A stretch of 64,000 nucleotides of DNA from an uncultured Clostridia bacterium (GTDB lineage: Bacteria; Bacillota; Clostridia; UBA1381), in NCBI GenBank assembly GCA_947624485.1, contig CANQKM010000004.1:186001-250000 (forward strand), read 5' to 3'. Shown piece after piece: positions 32,922 to 40,535 of this stretch (its first letter is position 1; every line of letters begins with the position of its first letter). The notes beneath the pieces were generated by a model, which saw nothing but the letters and a program-made list of their open reading frames with translations, made no database searches and was not told where the DNA came from. A program made the translations under genes and the position numbers.

Positions 32922-33067
32922 GGGCGACCAATGGTCGCCCCTACGTAAGGCTCCCCTATTAGGGGAGGCTCACGATATGCGTCTCACAACGTAGTCGTAG
33001 GGGCGACCTTTACGGTCGCCCGTTTTGTTTTCTCCGCGGTGCGGGCGACCGCAAGGGTCGCCCCTAC
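32922..33067. repeat. Three GGGCGA-type hairpin repeats
   Basis: Copies at 32922-32944 (GGGCGACCA/TGGTCGCCC), 32997-33021 (opposite orientation, GGGCGACC/GGTCGCCC) and 33043-33067 (GGGCGACC/GGTCGCCC). All keep the CCCCTAC flank. Stems differ from the copies at 3177 and 9193 but pair fully. A family C half copy (32948-32971) lies between the first two. Confidence 0.75.
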
Positions 33068-33070
33068 GTG

Positions 33071-33180
33071 AGGCTCCCCTACTAGGGGAGCTGTCACACG
33101 TAGTGTGACTGAGGGGTTTATTTGACCTGAAAACCAAACCCCTCCGTCGGCTTTGCCGACACCTCCCCTAGCAGGGGAGG
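33071..33180. repeat. Foldback repeat, family C, full copy
   Basis: First half CTCCCCTACTAGGGGAG, hairpin TCACACGTAGTGTGA, GAGGGGTTT. Second half AAACCCCTCCGTCGG, hairpin TCGGCTTTGCCGA, CTCCCCTAGCAGGGGAGG. The two hairpins have unrelated sequences but equal form. Confidence 0.8.
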
Positions 33181-33258
33181 CGTACAGCACCCTCCAACAA
33201 CAATTCAACAAAAATCCGTTCTATAAAGTGAAAAAAACTGCATATACGCTGTATATTC

Positions 33259-33287
33259 TTGACATTTACGGGGTTTGGTGATACACT
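33259..33287 (+). promoter_or_regulatory. Sigma-A promoter of the condensation-domain operon
   Basis: TTGACA (33259-33264), 17 nt, TACACT (33282-33287), about 60 nt before the ATG at 33348. No terminator or riboswitch is apparent between them. Confidence 0.8.
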
Positions 33288-33347
33288 GTATGTATATGTA
33301 AATATTTAGAAACAACCAGTCGATCAAGAGAACGGAGGGATTTACAG

Positions 33348-34757
33348 ATGGAGAAAATTATAGGCGGTATAAAACGCGACTGCTACCCCATTACGGAGGC
33401 GGAGCTTCTGCATTTATACACGATGTCGTTCAGTCCGACGCAGGAGATTGTCAACCTCGGCACGGGGCGTTACCTGCAGATGGATATAAATATGTCGCTT
33501 CTGCGCGAGGCGCTGAACCGCGCGGTGTCGCGCTGCGAAACGATGCGTCTCAGGTTCTGGAAAGAGCCTGAAACGGGACAGATATGGCAGTACGTCATGC
33601 CGTACGAACATCAGCACTTCGAGTACTACGATTTCTCGGATTTGAGCGAGGAAAAGGCGCACGCCATTCTCGACGGGTGGACAAGTCAGCCGTTCGACAC
33701 GTTCAGCGGCCCGCTCTCGCGTATCGTGCTTGTGTCGATGCCCGACGGCTACAACGGCTATTACATGAACGTGCATCACGCGACAATGGACGCCGCGTCG
33801 ATCATCACGTTTAACCGCGACGTTATGGATATATACTGCAGCCTGATGTACGATCTCCCCTATCCCAAGCCGATGACGTCATATATAGAGTCGGTCAAGA
33901 AGGACATGGAGTACCTCGCCGGCTGCAAAAAAAAGGAAGCCGACGACAAATACTGGGCGGAGCAGCTTGCCCGTCCCGAGCCTATATACACCGATTTCAC
34001 AGGCCCCGGACGTTTGCAGACGCAGCGCAGAGAAAACAACAACCCCAATCAGCGCGCCGGACTTCTTCTCTCGCGCGACGCGGCGGGCAGCACCGTTACG
34101 TACGCTCTGGAGGTCGACTCGACGAAAAAGCTTGTTGACTTCTGCGAGGAACACGGCTACCCCGTAAGCGTTCTGCTTTTGCACGGTCTGCGCACCGTTT
34201 TATCGAAGTTTAACAACAATGAAAAGGATATATGTATCAAGGATTTTGTTGCGAGACGCTCGACCGTTCTCGCCAAAAAGTGCGGCGGCGTAAGAATGCA
34301 CTGCATGACGCTGCGCACGATTGTCGAGCCGGACAACACCGTTCTCGAATCGCTCGACATTATAGACAAGGCGCAGAACGATTTGTTCAAGCACTCCGAG
34401 TACGGGCCGATGACATTCTACAAAAATCAGCGTGAAATATACGGCTACGCGCCGCGCGGCGGCTATGAAAGCGTCGGTTTCACGTATCAGCCGGCGACGC
34501 TTAAAAGCATAGCGCCGTACCTTAAGGGCATACCGTACAAGAATTTCTGGTATTCGAGCGGCAAGCAGCCGCAGGCGTTCTACCTTACAGCTATGCACCG
34601 CCCCAACGACGGCGGTCTGAATTTCCACTTCGGCTATCAGAGCGACGTTGCGACGCCGCAGGAGATCGAGTTCCTGTACTACTACCTCGGACGTGTGCTG
34701 TTTAGAAGCATCGAAAACCCGAACGCGACGGTTCAGGAAATTATGGACATGGTATAA
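33348..34757 (+). CDS. Stand-alone condensation-domain protein
   Basis: A 469-aa protein of the NRPS condensation-domain (chloramphenicol acetyltransferase-like) superfamily, without adenylation or carrier domains. The active-site motif is HHATMDA at 143-149, the HHxxxDG motif with its last glycine changed to alanine; the key second histidine (H144) and aspartate (D148) are kept. The C-terminal half has SVLLLHGLRTVLSKFNNN and the later FHFGYQSDVATPQEIE region of the second lobe. Such free-standing domains join an acyl or aminoacyl group held on a carrier protein to an acceptor. GGAGGGA precedes the ATG. A carrier protein follows after 21 nt and an AMP-ligase further on. Confidence 0.85.
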   Translation: MEKIIGGIKRDCYPITEAELLHLYTMSFSPTQEIVNLGTGRYLQMDINMSLLREALNRAVSRCETMRLRFWKEPETGQIWQYVMPYEHQHFEYYDFSDLSEEKAHAILDGWTSQPFDTFSGPLSRIVLVSMPDGYNGYYMNVHHATMDAASIITFNRDVMDIYCSLMYDLPYPKPMTSYIESVKKDMEYLAGCKKKEADDKYWAEQLARPEPIYTDFTGPGRLQTQRRENNNPNQRAGLLLSRDAAGSTVTYALEVDSTKKLVDFCEEHGYPVSVLLLHGLRTVLSKFNNNEKDICIKDFVARRSTVLAKKCGGVRMHCMTLRTIVEPDNTVLESLDIIDKAQNDLFKHSEYGPMTFYKNQREIYGYAPRGGYESVGFTYQPATLKSIAPYLKGIPYKNFWYSSGKQPQAFYLTAMHRPNDGGLNFHFGYQSDVATPQEIEFLYYYLGRVLFRSIENPNATVQEIMDMV

Positions 34758-34778
34758 TTATGCAAGGAGGATATAAAA

Positions 34779-35003
34779 ATGCTGGAACAGTTAAAAGAGC
34801 TTATAATGAATTACGTCGAGGTTGACGAGAGCGAGATCGTACCCGAGGCGCGTTTTTCGGAGGATTTGGGATTTAACTCGTATGATTTTATGTGTATGCT
34901 CGGCGACGCAGAGGACGAGTTCGACGTGGAAATCGATGAGTCCGAGGCGGGTAAGTGCAAAACCGTCGAGGAATTGGTGAATTATTTGGAAGGACAAGAA
35001 TAA
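34779..35003 (+). CDS. Acyl/peptidyl carrier protein
   Basis: A 74-aa carrier protein. It has the four-helix outline and DLGFNSYDF, where S34 is the expected 4'-phosphopantetheine attachment site (usually DSL/DSF; here NSY). It is acidic overall. AAGGAGG lies before the ATG. It sits between the condensation protein and the AMP-ligase, so it probably carries the substrate that the ligase activates and the condensation enzyme transfers. It is unlikely to be the fatty-acid synthesis ACP, which sits with fab genes and has a DSLD motif. Confidence 0.88.
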   Translation: MLEQLKELIMNYVEVDESEIVPEARFSEDLGFNSYDFMCMLGDAEDEFDVEIDESEAGKCKTVEELVNYLEGQE

Positions 35004-35064
35004 TTTTTATTGAGAGATTAAATTGTGATTTAACGGTGTGTTTACGGCGAGCGGCGCAACCCGT

Positions 35065-35177
35065 CAGCCTCTCCTTGAGGAGAGGTGGCATCGCGAAGCG
35101 ATGACGGAGAGGTGGCAACGGATTTTTATAACCACCTCTCAGTCGGCTCCGCCGACAGCTCCCCTCAAGGGGAGCCT
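35065..35177. repeat. Foldback intergenic repeat, family A, copy 3
   Basis: Left half as in copies 1 and 2; the right-half hairpin is changed to TCGGCTCCGCCGA. The spacer between the halves is again unrelated AT-rich sequence. Confidence 0.85.
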
Positions 35178-35207
35178 TCCATAGGGGCGAACCGTGTTCG
35201 ACCGCAT

Positions 35208-35326
35208 AAACCCCTCAGTCACACTACGTGTGACAGCTCCCCTAGTAGGGGAGCCATACGGCGAGCGCCTCATATCGCAAGCCTCCCCTATTAGGGGAGG
35301 TGGCGCCGTAGGCGTCGGAGGGGTTT
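35208..35326. repeat. Foldback repeat, family C, inside-out copy
   Basis: Here the order is reversed relative to 33071-33180: AAACCCCTCAGTCACAC...CTCCCCTAGTAGGGGAG first, then CTCCCCTATTAGGGGAGG, GGCGCCGTAGGCGTC and GGAGGGGTTTT. The half elements therefore behave as separate modules. Confidence 0.75.
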
Positions 35327-35368
35327 TGCACATATAAATCACAACCCACAAGAAAAGAGAGGTATACC

Positions 35369-36892
35369 ATGTTTTCACGCGACAACATAAAAACCCTGCG
35401 CGACCTTGTTTACACCGCCGCCGACCGTTTCGGCGACGAGCCGTTTTTCAGGACGCGCGTCAAAAAAGACTTTATCGACAAAACCTTTAACGAATTTAAA
35501 CATGACGTGAACGCCGTTGCCGCATGGTTCGAGGACGAGTTCGGGCGCGAGGTTCACTCCGCGATTTTCGGCGCGACAAGCTACGAGTTCCTGCTCGGCT
35601 GGTTCGGCGCGGCGCTGAGCGGCAGCGTTTCCGTTCCGCTCGCGGTCGGCAACAGCGTTGAGGCGCTTGCCGACGAGATCAATCGTTCGGATTCCGAGGT
35701 CATATTCATCGACGAAAAGCGCGAGGACTGCGCCGAGGAATTAAAAAAGCTCTGTCCGCAGGTCAAGGTAATCGTGCATATGCACTCGGAATACCCCGGC
35801 ACAACCGCGCTTTCCGAGATTTTAGCGAAGTACGCCGGACGCGGGCCGAAAACGGTGATCACTCCCGACATGCTCGCGGCGATTATATTCACGTCCGGCA
35901 CGACCGGTCAGAGCAAGGGCGTAATGCTCACTCACTCGAATTTCGCGGACAACGCGACGTGCGAGCCGGACAGGGGCTACCACGGTCACAGAAGACTTTC
36001 GATACTGCCGATTCACCACATATTCTGCTTCACCTGCGACATTCTCGCCGCGCTCTGGTACGGCAGAACGGTGTGCGTGAACGATTCGCTTATGCGCATA
36101 CCGAAAAATCTGCAGGCGTACAAGCCGCACGAGACGACGTTTGTGCCTATGATTGCCGTGTCGATACTCAACAAAATGCGCCAGGAAGCGAAGAAAAATC
36201 CCGACAAGAAGGCTGTCGGCAGAGAAATGTTCGGCGAGGATTTCGACGTTCTGTTCGCCGGCGGCGCGTACTTAAGCCCCGAAATCATAAAGGGCTACGC
36301 GGAGTTCGGTATCGAGCTTGCGCAGGGCTACGGCATGACGGAAACTACCTCGCGCATAAGCACGGGCGTTAAAAACTGCCCGTACCCCGAATCGGTCGGA
36401 CGTATTGTCGCCGGCTGCGAGGTCAAAATCGTGGACGGCGAGATTTGGGCTAAAAGTCCGTCAATCATGAAGGGCTACTACAAAAATCCCGAGGAAACGG
36501 CGAAGGCTCTCACCGAGGACGGCTGGCTCATGACGGGCGATTTGGGCTACGTCCATGACGGCTACGTGTTCATTTCGGGACGTAAAAAGAATCTTATAAT
36601 CCTCGACAACGGCGAAAACGTGTCGCCGGAGGAGCTTGAAAATATGTTCGCGACGTTCGAGCCGATAAAAGAAATGGTCGTGTACGACAAGGACGGTGTG
36701 ATCACCGCGCAGATTTACGCGAATCCCGATTACGAGTCGGACGACATACAATCGGAGATACAATCGGAGGTTGACCGCGTAAACGACACACTCCCCGCCG
36801 CGAAGCAGATACACCGCGTTGTGTACCGCGACGGCGAGTTTGAGAAAACGTCGTCCAAGAAAATTAAGCGCGGCATGGTTGAAAAGCTGTAA
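35369..36892 (+). CDS. AMP-dependent acyl/amino acid ligase (ANL family)
   Basis: Activates a carboxylic acid as an acyl-AMP and transfers it to a carrier thiol, probably the carrier protein encoded just upstream. The 507-aa protein has core motifs in order: TSGTTGQSKG at 175-184 (A3), YGMTETTSRIS (A5), MTGDLGYVHDGYVFISGRKK (A7-A8) and the C-terminal lysine in TSSKKIKR (A10). It is the length of free-standing ligases, with no fused condensation or carrier domain. The binding pocket could not be decoded for acyl versus amino acid preference. A tail-to-tail palindrome follows the stop. Confidence 0.9.
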   Translation: MFSRDNIKTLRDLVYTAADRFGDEPFFRTRVKKDFIDKTFNEFKHDVNAVAAWFEDEFGREVHSAIFGATSYEFLLGWFGAALSGSVSVPLAVGNSVEALADEINRSDSEVIFIDEKREDCAEELKKLCPQVKVIVHMHSEYPGTTALSEILAKYAGRGPKTVITPDMLAAIIFTSGTTGQSKGVMLTHSNFADNATCEPDRGYHGHRRLSILPIHHIFCFTCDILAALWYGRTVCVNDSLMRIPKNLQAYKPHETTFVPMIAVSILNKMRQEAKKNPDKKAVGREMFGEDFDVLFAGGAYLSPEIIKGYAEFGIELAQGYGMTETTSRISTGVKNCPYPESVGRIVAGCEVKIVDGEIWAKSPSIMKGYYKNPEETAKALTEDGWLMTGDLGYVHDGYVFISGRKKNLIILDNGENVSPEELENMFATFEPIKEMVVYDKDGVITAQIYANPDYESDDIQSEIQSEVDRVNDTLPAAKQIHRVVYRDGEFEKTSSKKIKRGMVEKL

Positions 36893-36895
36893 TAT

Positions 36896-36935
36896 GGGGA
36901 CACTAAAACGGGGACACTAAAATTTTAGTGTCCCC
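36896..36935. repeat. 26-nt perfect palindrome with a preceding half copy
   Basis: GGGGACACTAAAA at 36896-36908, then GGGGACACTAAAATTTTAGT running to GTCCCC (36910-36935), a perfect palindrome. It may act as terminator for the ligase gene, but lacks a long T run. GGGGACACT words of this kind are known from REP-like elements. Confidence 0.75.
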
Positions 36936-36976
36936 AATTTGATACCCGAATGTATACAAAATCGGTGAATTATATG

Positions 36977-37005
36977 TTGACAAATACGCATAATAACTGT
37001 ATAAT
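36977..37005 (+). promoter_or_regulatory. Sigma-A promoter of the gshA-like gene
   Basis: TTGACA (36977-36982), 17 nt, TATAAT (37000-37005): full consensus. Confidence 0.88.
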
Positions 37006-37047
37006 AATTCATATTCAATGTGTAGGAATTAAGGGAGGCTGCCGAAA

Positions 37048-38262
37048 TTGGACTTGAATAACAAATATATATTTGACGGACATTTCGGTCTGGAACGCGA
37101 AACGCTGCGCGTAACCGCCGACGGCTCTCTCTCGCAAACTCCGCACCCGTTCCCAGATGACGAGCGGCTTGACCGCGATTTCTGCGAGAACCAGCTTGAG
37201 CTTATAACGCCCGCGTGCGGCAGCGTGGACGAGCTTATGCACGAGCTTACCGCGCTCGACAAATACGTCAAGGAAACGCTCAAAAAATCCGGCGAGTACC
37301 TCTGGCTCTGCTCAAATCCGCCGCATATAAATTCGGACGGCGACATCCCTATCGCCGACTTCCGCGGCGAGCAGGAGTTTAAGCACGCGTACCGCGTAAA
37401 GCTCGAAAAGCGCTACGGCAAGCGGCTCATGCTCTATTCCGGCATACATTTCAATTTTTCGTTTTCGGACGAGCTGCTGCGGTCGCTCTGTGGCGCGGCT
37501 GATTTTAAGGTATTTAAAAACGCACTCTATTTCAGGCTGCTGAAGCAGACGTTCCGCTACAGCTGGCTCTTGGTGCTGCTCACCGCCGCAAGTCCCGTGT
37601 ACGACCTGTCGCTCGACGGCGACGGACTTTCGGGCAGCGGCTTTGACGGCTATGCCTCGATGCGCGGCGGCGGCAGAGGTTACTGGAATAAATTTGTACC
37701 CGTCCTCGACTACACCGACCTTGACTCGTATATCAAATCGGTAAACGGCTGCGTTGACAGGGGGCTTTTGTTTTCCGCGGGAGAATTGTACCTGCCCGTG
37801 CGCTTAAAGCCTCATAACGGCAGCGACACGGACGCGCTCGTAAAAAACGGCGTTGACCACATCGAGCTTCGCATGTTCGACCTGAACCCTCTCTCACCCG
37901 TCGGAATATTCGGCGAGGATCTGGAGTTCGCGCATTACTTTTTGATTTACCTGTCGCTTCTGCCCGACTTCGACTTTACGCCCGAGCTGCAGGAAACGGC
38001 TGTGAAAAACCACAAGGCCGCTTCACGCTTCGATTTGTCCGATATAACAATAAACGGCTGCGCCGCTAAAGACGCGGCGCTCGGACTTCTCGACGATATG
38101 CGCGCGTATTTTAAGGAGCATAAGCGCGCGGTCAGTATAATAGATATTCAGCGTAATAAAATTACAAAAAACGAGCGTTACTGCGTTAAGGTGTATGAAA
38201 AGCTTTCGCGCGGTTTTCAGGGCGAAATGCTTAAAATCACCAAAAACGCACCCGCTCAATAA
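37048..38262 (+). CDS. gshA: Glutamate-cysteine ligase, GshA/GshF N-terminal type
   Basis: Joins glutamate and cysteine through the gamma-carboxyl. The 404-aa protein starts at TTG (37048), with AGGGAGG 9 nt upstream, and reads DGHFGLERETLRVTADG, the substrate and ATP-binding opening of GshA and GshF. Later it has CENQLELITPAC, MLYSGIHFNFSFSDELL, HIELRMFDLNP and LKITKN-type C-terminal sequence. It is shorter than E. coli GshA (about 518 aa) and has no fused ATP-grasp GshB domain, so by itself it would stop at gamma-glutamylcysteine. It has its own strong promoter, so its link to the upstream ligase cluster is only positional. Confidence 0.88.
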   Translation: MDLNNKYIFDGHFGLERETLRVTADGSLSQTPHPFPDDERLDRDFCENQLELITPACGSVDELMHELTALDKYVKETLKKSGEYLWLCSNPPHINSDGDIPIADFRGEQEFKHAYRVKLEKRYGKRLMLYSGIHFNFSFSDELLRSLCGAADFKVFKNALYFRLLKQTFRYSWLLVLLTAASPVYDLSLDGDGLSGSGFDGYASMRGGGRGYWNKFVPVLDYTDLDSYIKSVNGCVDRGLLFSAGELYLPVRLKPHNGSDTDALVKNGVDHIELRMFDLNPLSPVGIFGEDLEFAHYFLIYLSLLPDFDFTPELQETAVKNHKAASRFDLSDITINGCAAKDAALGLLDDMRAYFKEHKRAVSIIDIQRNKITKNERYCVKVYEKLSRGFQGEMLKITKNAPAQ

Positions 38263-38316
38263 CGTTTACGGCGCGATTGCACATGTTTTTCGGCGTAAAT
38301 CGCACGCTTTAACGAC

Positions 38317-38345
38317 TTGACATTTACTCCCGAAAGGAATATAAT
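38317..38345 (+). promoter_or_regulatory. Sigma-A promoter of cstA
   Basis: TTGACA (38317-38322), 17 nt, TATAAT (38340-38345): full consensus, 34 nt before the ATG. Confidence 0.88.
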
Positions 38346-38379
38346 TTTTATATACTTGTTAAATTGGGAGTTGATTTGT

Positions 38380-39873
38380 ATGATTACTTTTATTATCGGG
38401 CTTGCCGTTCTCGTTATCGGCGGCGCGCTGTACGGAAAGGTGTGCGAAAAGGTCTTTAAGCCCGACGACCGCCAAACGCCCGCGGTACGCTTAAACGACG
38501 GTATGGATTATGTGCCGATGAAGAAGTGGAAAAATTCGCTTATTCAGCTTTTGAACATAGCCGGAACCGGTCCTATTTTCGGACCGATACAGGGTATTTT
38601 GTTCGGACCTATCGCGTTTCTGACGATTCCTATAGGCTGCATAATAGGCGGCGCGGTTCACGATTACATGAGCGGTATGATTTCCGTCCGCAACGACGGC
38701 GTGCAGATGCCGCTGCTCGTGAAAAAGTATCTCGGCAAATACGCATACCCTCTGTATAATGTGTTCGTATGTCTCACGATGCTGCTTGTCGGCACGGTGT
38801 TCATCTACACGCCCGGCGACCTGTTCATAACGCAGATTCTGGGCGCGGACAGCGGCGCGGGTAATCCGCTCGTATGGATCGTGTACGGCGCTATCTTTTT
38901 ATATTACGTGATCGCAACGCTGTTCCCGATCGATAAGATAATCGGCAAGGTTTATCCGTTTTTCGGCGCGCTGCTTATTTTGTCGGCGATCGGCGTGTTT
39001 GTCGGTATTTTCGTAAAGGGCTATCCGCTCGACGAAATATGGAATGTCGGACTTGCGAATGTTCATCCGCAGGGACTGCACTTTATACCGATATTTTTCG
39101 TAACGGTCGCGTGCGGAATAGTTTCCGGCTTCCATTCCACGCAGGCGACGCTTGTTTCCCGCACGATCAGCCATGAAAAAGAAGGACGCATGACGTTCTA
39201 CAACATGATGATCGCGGAGGGCTTTATCGCCATGATATGGGCTGCCGCTACAATGGGTATCATAAATCTCGGTCACATCGCCGCCATGTCGGTCGCGACA
39301 GACGGCTCGGCAACCACAAAGGTCGTAGGCATTGTCGCGAATGATTTGCTCGGCAGCGTCGGCGGAATCGTCGCCGTAATCGGCATTATCGTGCTTCCCA
39401 TAACATCGGGCGACACGGCTCTGCGCTCGATGAGGCTTATAATTTCCGAGGCGATGAAGGTCGACCAGTCAAAGAAAAAGAACAGGCTCGCCGTTTCATG
39501 CGCGATATTCGCGGTCGTGGCGGGTATTCTGATATTCGCCAAGGTGAACACCGGCGGCTTTAACATACTCTGGCGTTACTTCGCATGGGCGAACCAGACG
39601 ATAGCCGTGTTCGCGTTCGCGATGATCACGGTGTATATGATACGGCACAGGCAGCTGTTTTTAATGGCGCTTATACCGGGCATGTTCTATATGTTCGTCA
39701 TTTCAAGCTTTATCTTAAACGCGCAGATAGGCTTTAACCTTTCATGGACGCTGAGCTACATAATTGCCGGAGTTTTAACCGCAGCTTACGCCGCCGCAGT
39801 TGTCCGCAGCGGCATGGTCGGACGCGCTCGGCTCGATAAAAACGGTACGGGTGAACGAATAACCCGCTCGTAA
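38380..39873 (+). CDS. cstA: CstA family transporter (pyruvate/peptide carbon starvation protein)
   Basis: A polytopic membrane protein; CstA relatives import pyruvate or peptides when carbon is short. The 497-aa form from the ATG at 38380 has GGGAG upstream; 38317 lies in the promoter and is not a start. Family landmarks include VPMKKWKN near 49, LLNIAGTGPIFGPIQGILFG, GGAVHDYMSGMISVRNDG and FHSTQATLVSRTI, with about 13 hydrophobic segments. It is shorter than E. coli CstA (about 700 aa), as is common in Firmicutes. A terminator follows. Substrate cannot be told from sequence. Confidence 0.93.
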   Translation: MITFIIGLAVLVIGGALYGKVCEKVFKPDDRQTPAVRLNDGMDYVPMKKWKNSLIQLLNIAGTGPIFGPIQGILFGPIAFLTIPIGCIIGGAVHDYMSGMISVRNDGVQMPLLVKKYLGKYAYPLYNVFVCLTMLLVGTVFIYTPGDLFITQILGADSGAGNPLVWIVYGAIFLYYVIATLFPIDKIIGKVYPFFGALLILSAIGVFVGIFVKGYPLDEIWNVGLANVHPQGLHFIPIFFVTVACGIVSGFHSTQATLVSRTISHEKEGRMTFYNMMIAEGFIAMIWAAATMGIINLGHIAAMSVATDGSATTKVVGIVANDLLGSVGGIVAVIGIIVLPITSGDTALRSMRLIISEAMKVDQSKKKNRLAVSCAIFAVVAGILIFAKVNTGGFNILWRYFAWANQTIAVFAFAMITVYMIRHRQLFLMALIPGMFYMFVISSFILNAQIGFNLSWTLSYIIAGVLTAAYAAAVVRSGMVGRARLDKNGTGERITRS

Positions 39874-39913
39874 TATCCCGTCCGGCAAAATAATCTTTTT
39901 TCTGTATAATATT

Positions 39914-39971
39914 AAAAGATACCCGTCAATGCTCGGATTCACTTTAAGCATATAAATGGGTATCTTTTTTT
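39914..39971. terminator. Bidirectional intrinsic terminator
   Basis: AAAAGATACCC pairs with GGGTATCTTTT across a 33-nt loop, with T runs on the plus side. It ends cstA (+) and probably the 39973 gene (-). Confidence 0.75.
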
Positions 39972-39972
39972 A

Positions 39973-40476
39973 TTATTTGTTTTCGCTTACGCTGCCGTAT
40001 TCCTCGTCATTTTTCCGCATTTGGGCATTTATCAATTCTATTTTCCGCTCATCCTGTTTGTTCTTTACGTTCTTTCTGTAGCCGTCCTTTGCCGACGCCG
40101 TGTACACCTTTAAGTAGTCGCGCAAATCAAGCAAATAATAGCAAACCCCTTTTTCTTCGATAACGGGGATTTGTTCCAAATCCACGCCCGCAAACGGCGC
40201 AAGGCTCTCTATTGCGGCAAACGCGACGCTCAAGCCCGACCTTTCAAACGCGTGCTCGTGCAAATCGTAAAGCGTATATCCCGCATCGCTCATCAACGCG
40301 GCGATACCGCTCCACCCCTCCTCCAGAAAAAGCTCGGGAATAAGCACGTCAATATCGTCCGCGTTCAGATTTGTGTTGAGCCGCTGCTCCAAGCCCAGCG
40401 AGCCGAACAGCAGCGGCACGATATTGAGCCGTTCATTTAACAGTCCCGCAATACGTATAAATTCGCTCTTTTTCAC
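39973..40476 (-). CDS. Nucleotidyltransferase-like protein
   Basis: A 167-aa protein. The N-terminal PLLFGSLGLEQRLNTNLNAD followed by DIDVLIPE resembles the GSxxx...DxD active-site layout of minimal nucleotidyltransferases, and the rest (GYTLYDLHEHAFERSG, FAGVDLEQIPV, YYLLDLRDYLKVY) is conserved in Firmicutes homologues I recall, some of which are misnamed phosphoribosylanthranilate isomerase. Substrate is unknown. It faces cstA and precedes the signalling operon without an obvious promoter of its own in the short gap, so it could be read through from upstream. Confidence 0.7.
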   Translation of the reverse strand: MKKSEFIRIAGLLNERLNIVPLLFGSLGLEQRLNTNLNADDIDVLIPELFLEEGWSGIAALMSDAGYTLYDLHEHAFERSGLSVAFAAIESLAPFAGVDLEQIPVIEEKGVCYYLLDLRDYLKVYTASAKDGYRKNVKNKQDERKIELINAQMRKNDEEYGSVSENK

Positions 40477-40535
40477 CGTTTACTCCCTGGTATAATTGAT
40501 AATTTATTGAACCGGCATCATATTTCTTTTGTCTG

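Larger units (their letters stand above)
32061..33347. other. Gene-free stretch: leader, repeats and an orphan RNA unit
   Basis: No protein gene is supported here. From left to right it holds the leader of the 40-codon gene (to about 32180), an AT-rich part (32205-32385), a family D foldback (32391-32556) interrupted by short palindromes, a family A foldback (32581-32698), an independent promoter-RNA-terminator unit (32764-32900), three GGGCGA hairpins (32922-33067), family C pieces (32948-33180), and the promoter of the condensation-domain gene (33259-33287). Open frames on the minus strand run through repeats and are not genes. Confidence 0.8.
35004..35368. other. Repeat-filled gap inside the carrier/ligase gene group
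   Basis: No gene. It contains a family A foldback (35065-35177), part of a GGGGCGAACCGTGTTCG hairpin (about 35182-35203) and a family C foldback in inside-out order (35208-35326). AAGAGAGG before 35369 is the ribosome site of the ligase gene. No promoter was recognised, so the ligase may still be read from the upstream promoter through these hairpins. Confidence 0.75.

Noticed and set aside
36896-36935. Insertion-sequence end
   Set aside because: A palindrome alone with no partner end, target duplication or transposase gene nearby is not enough to call an insertion sequence.
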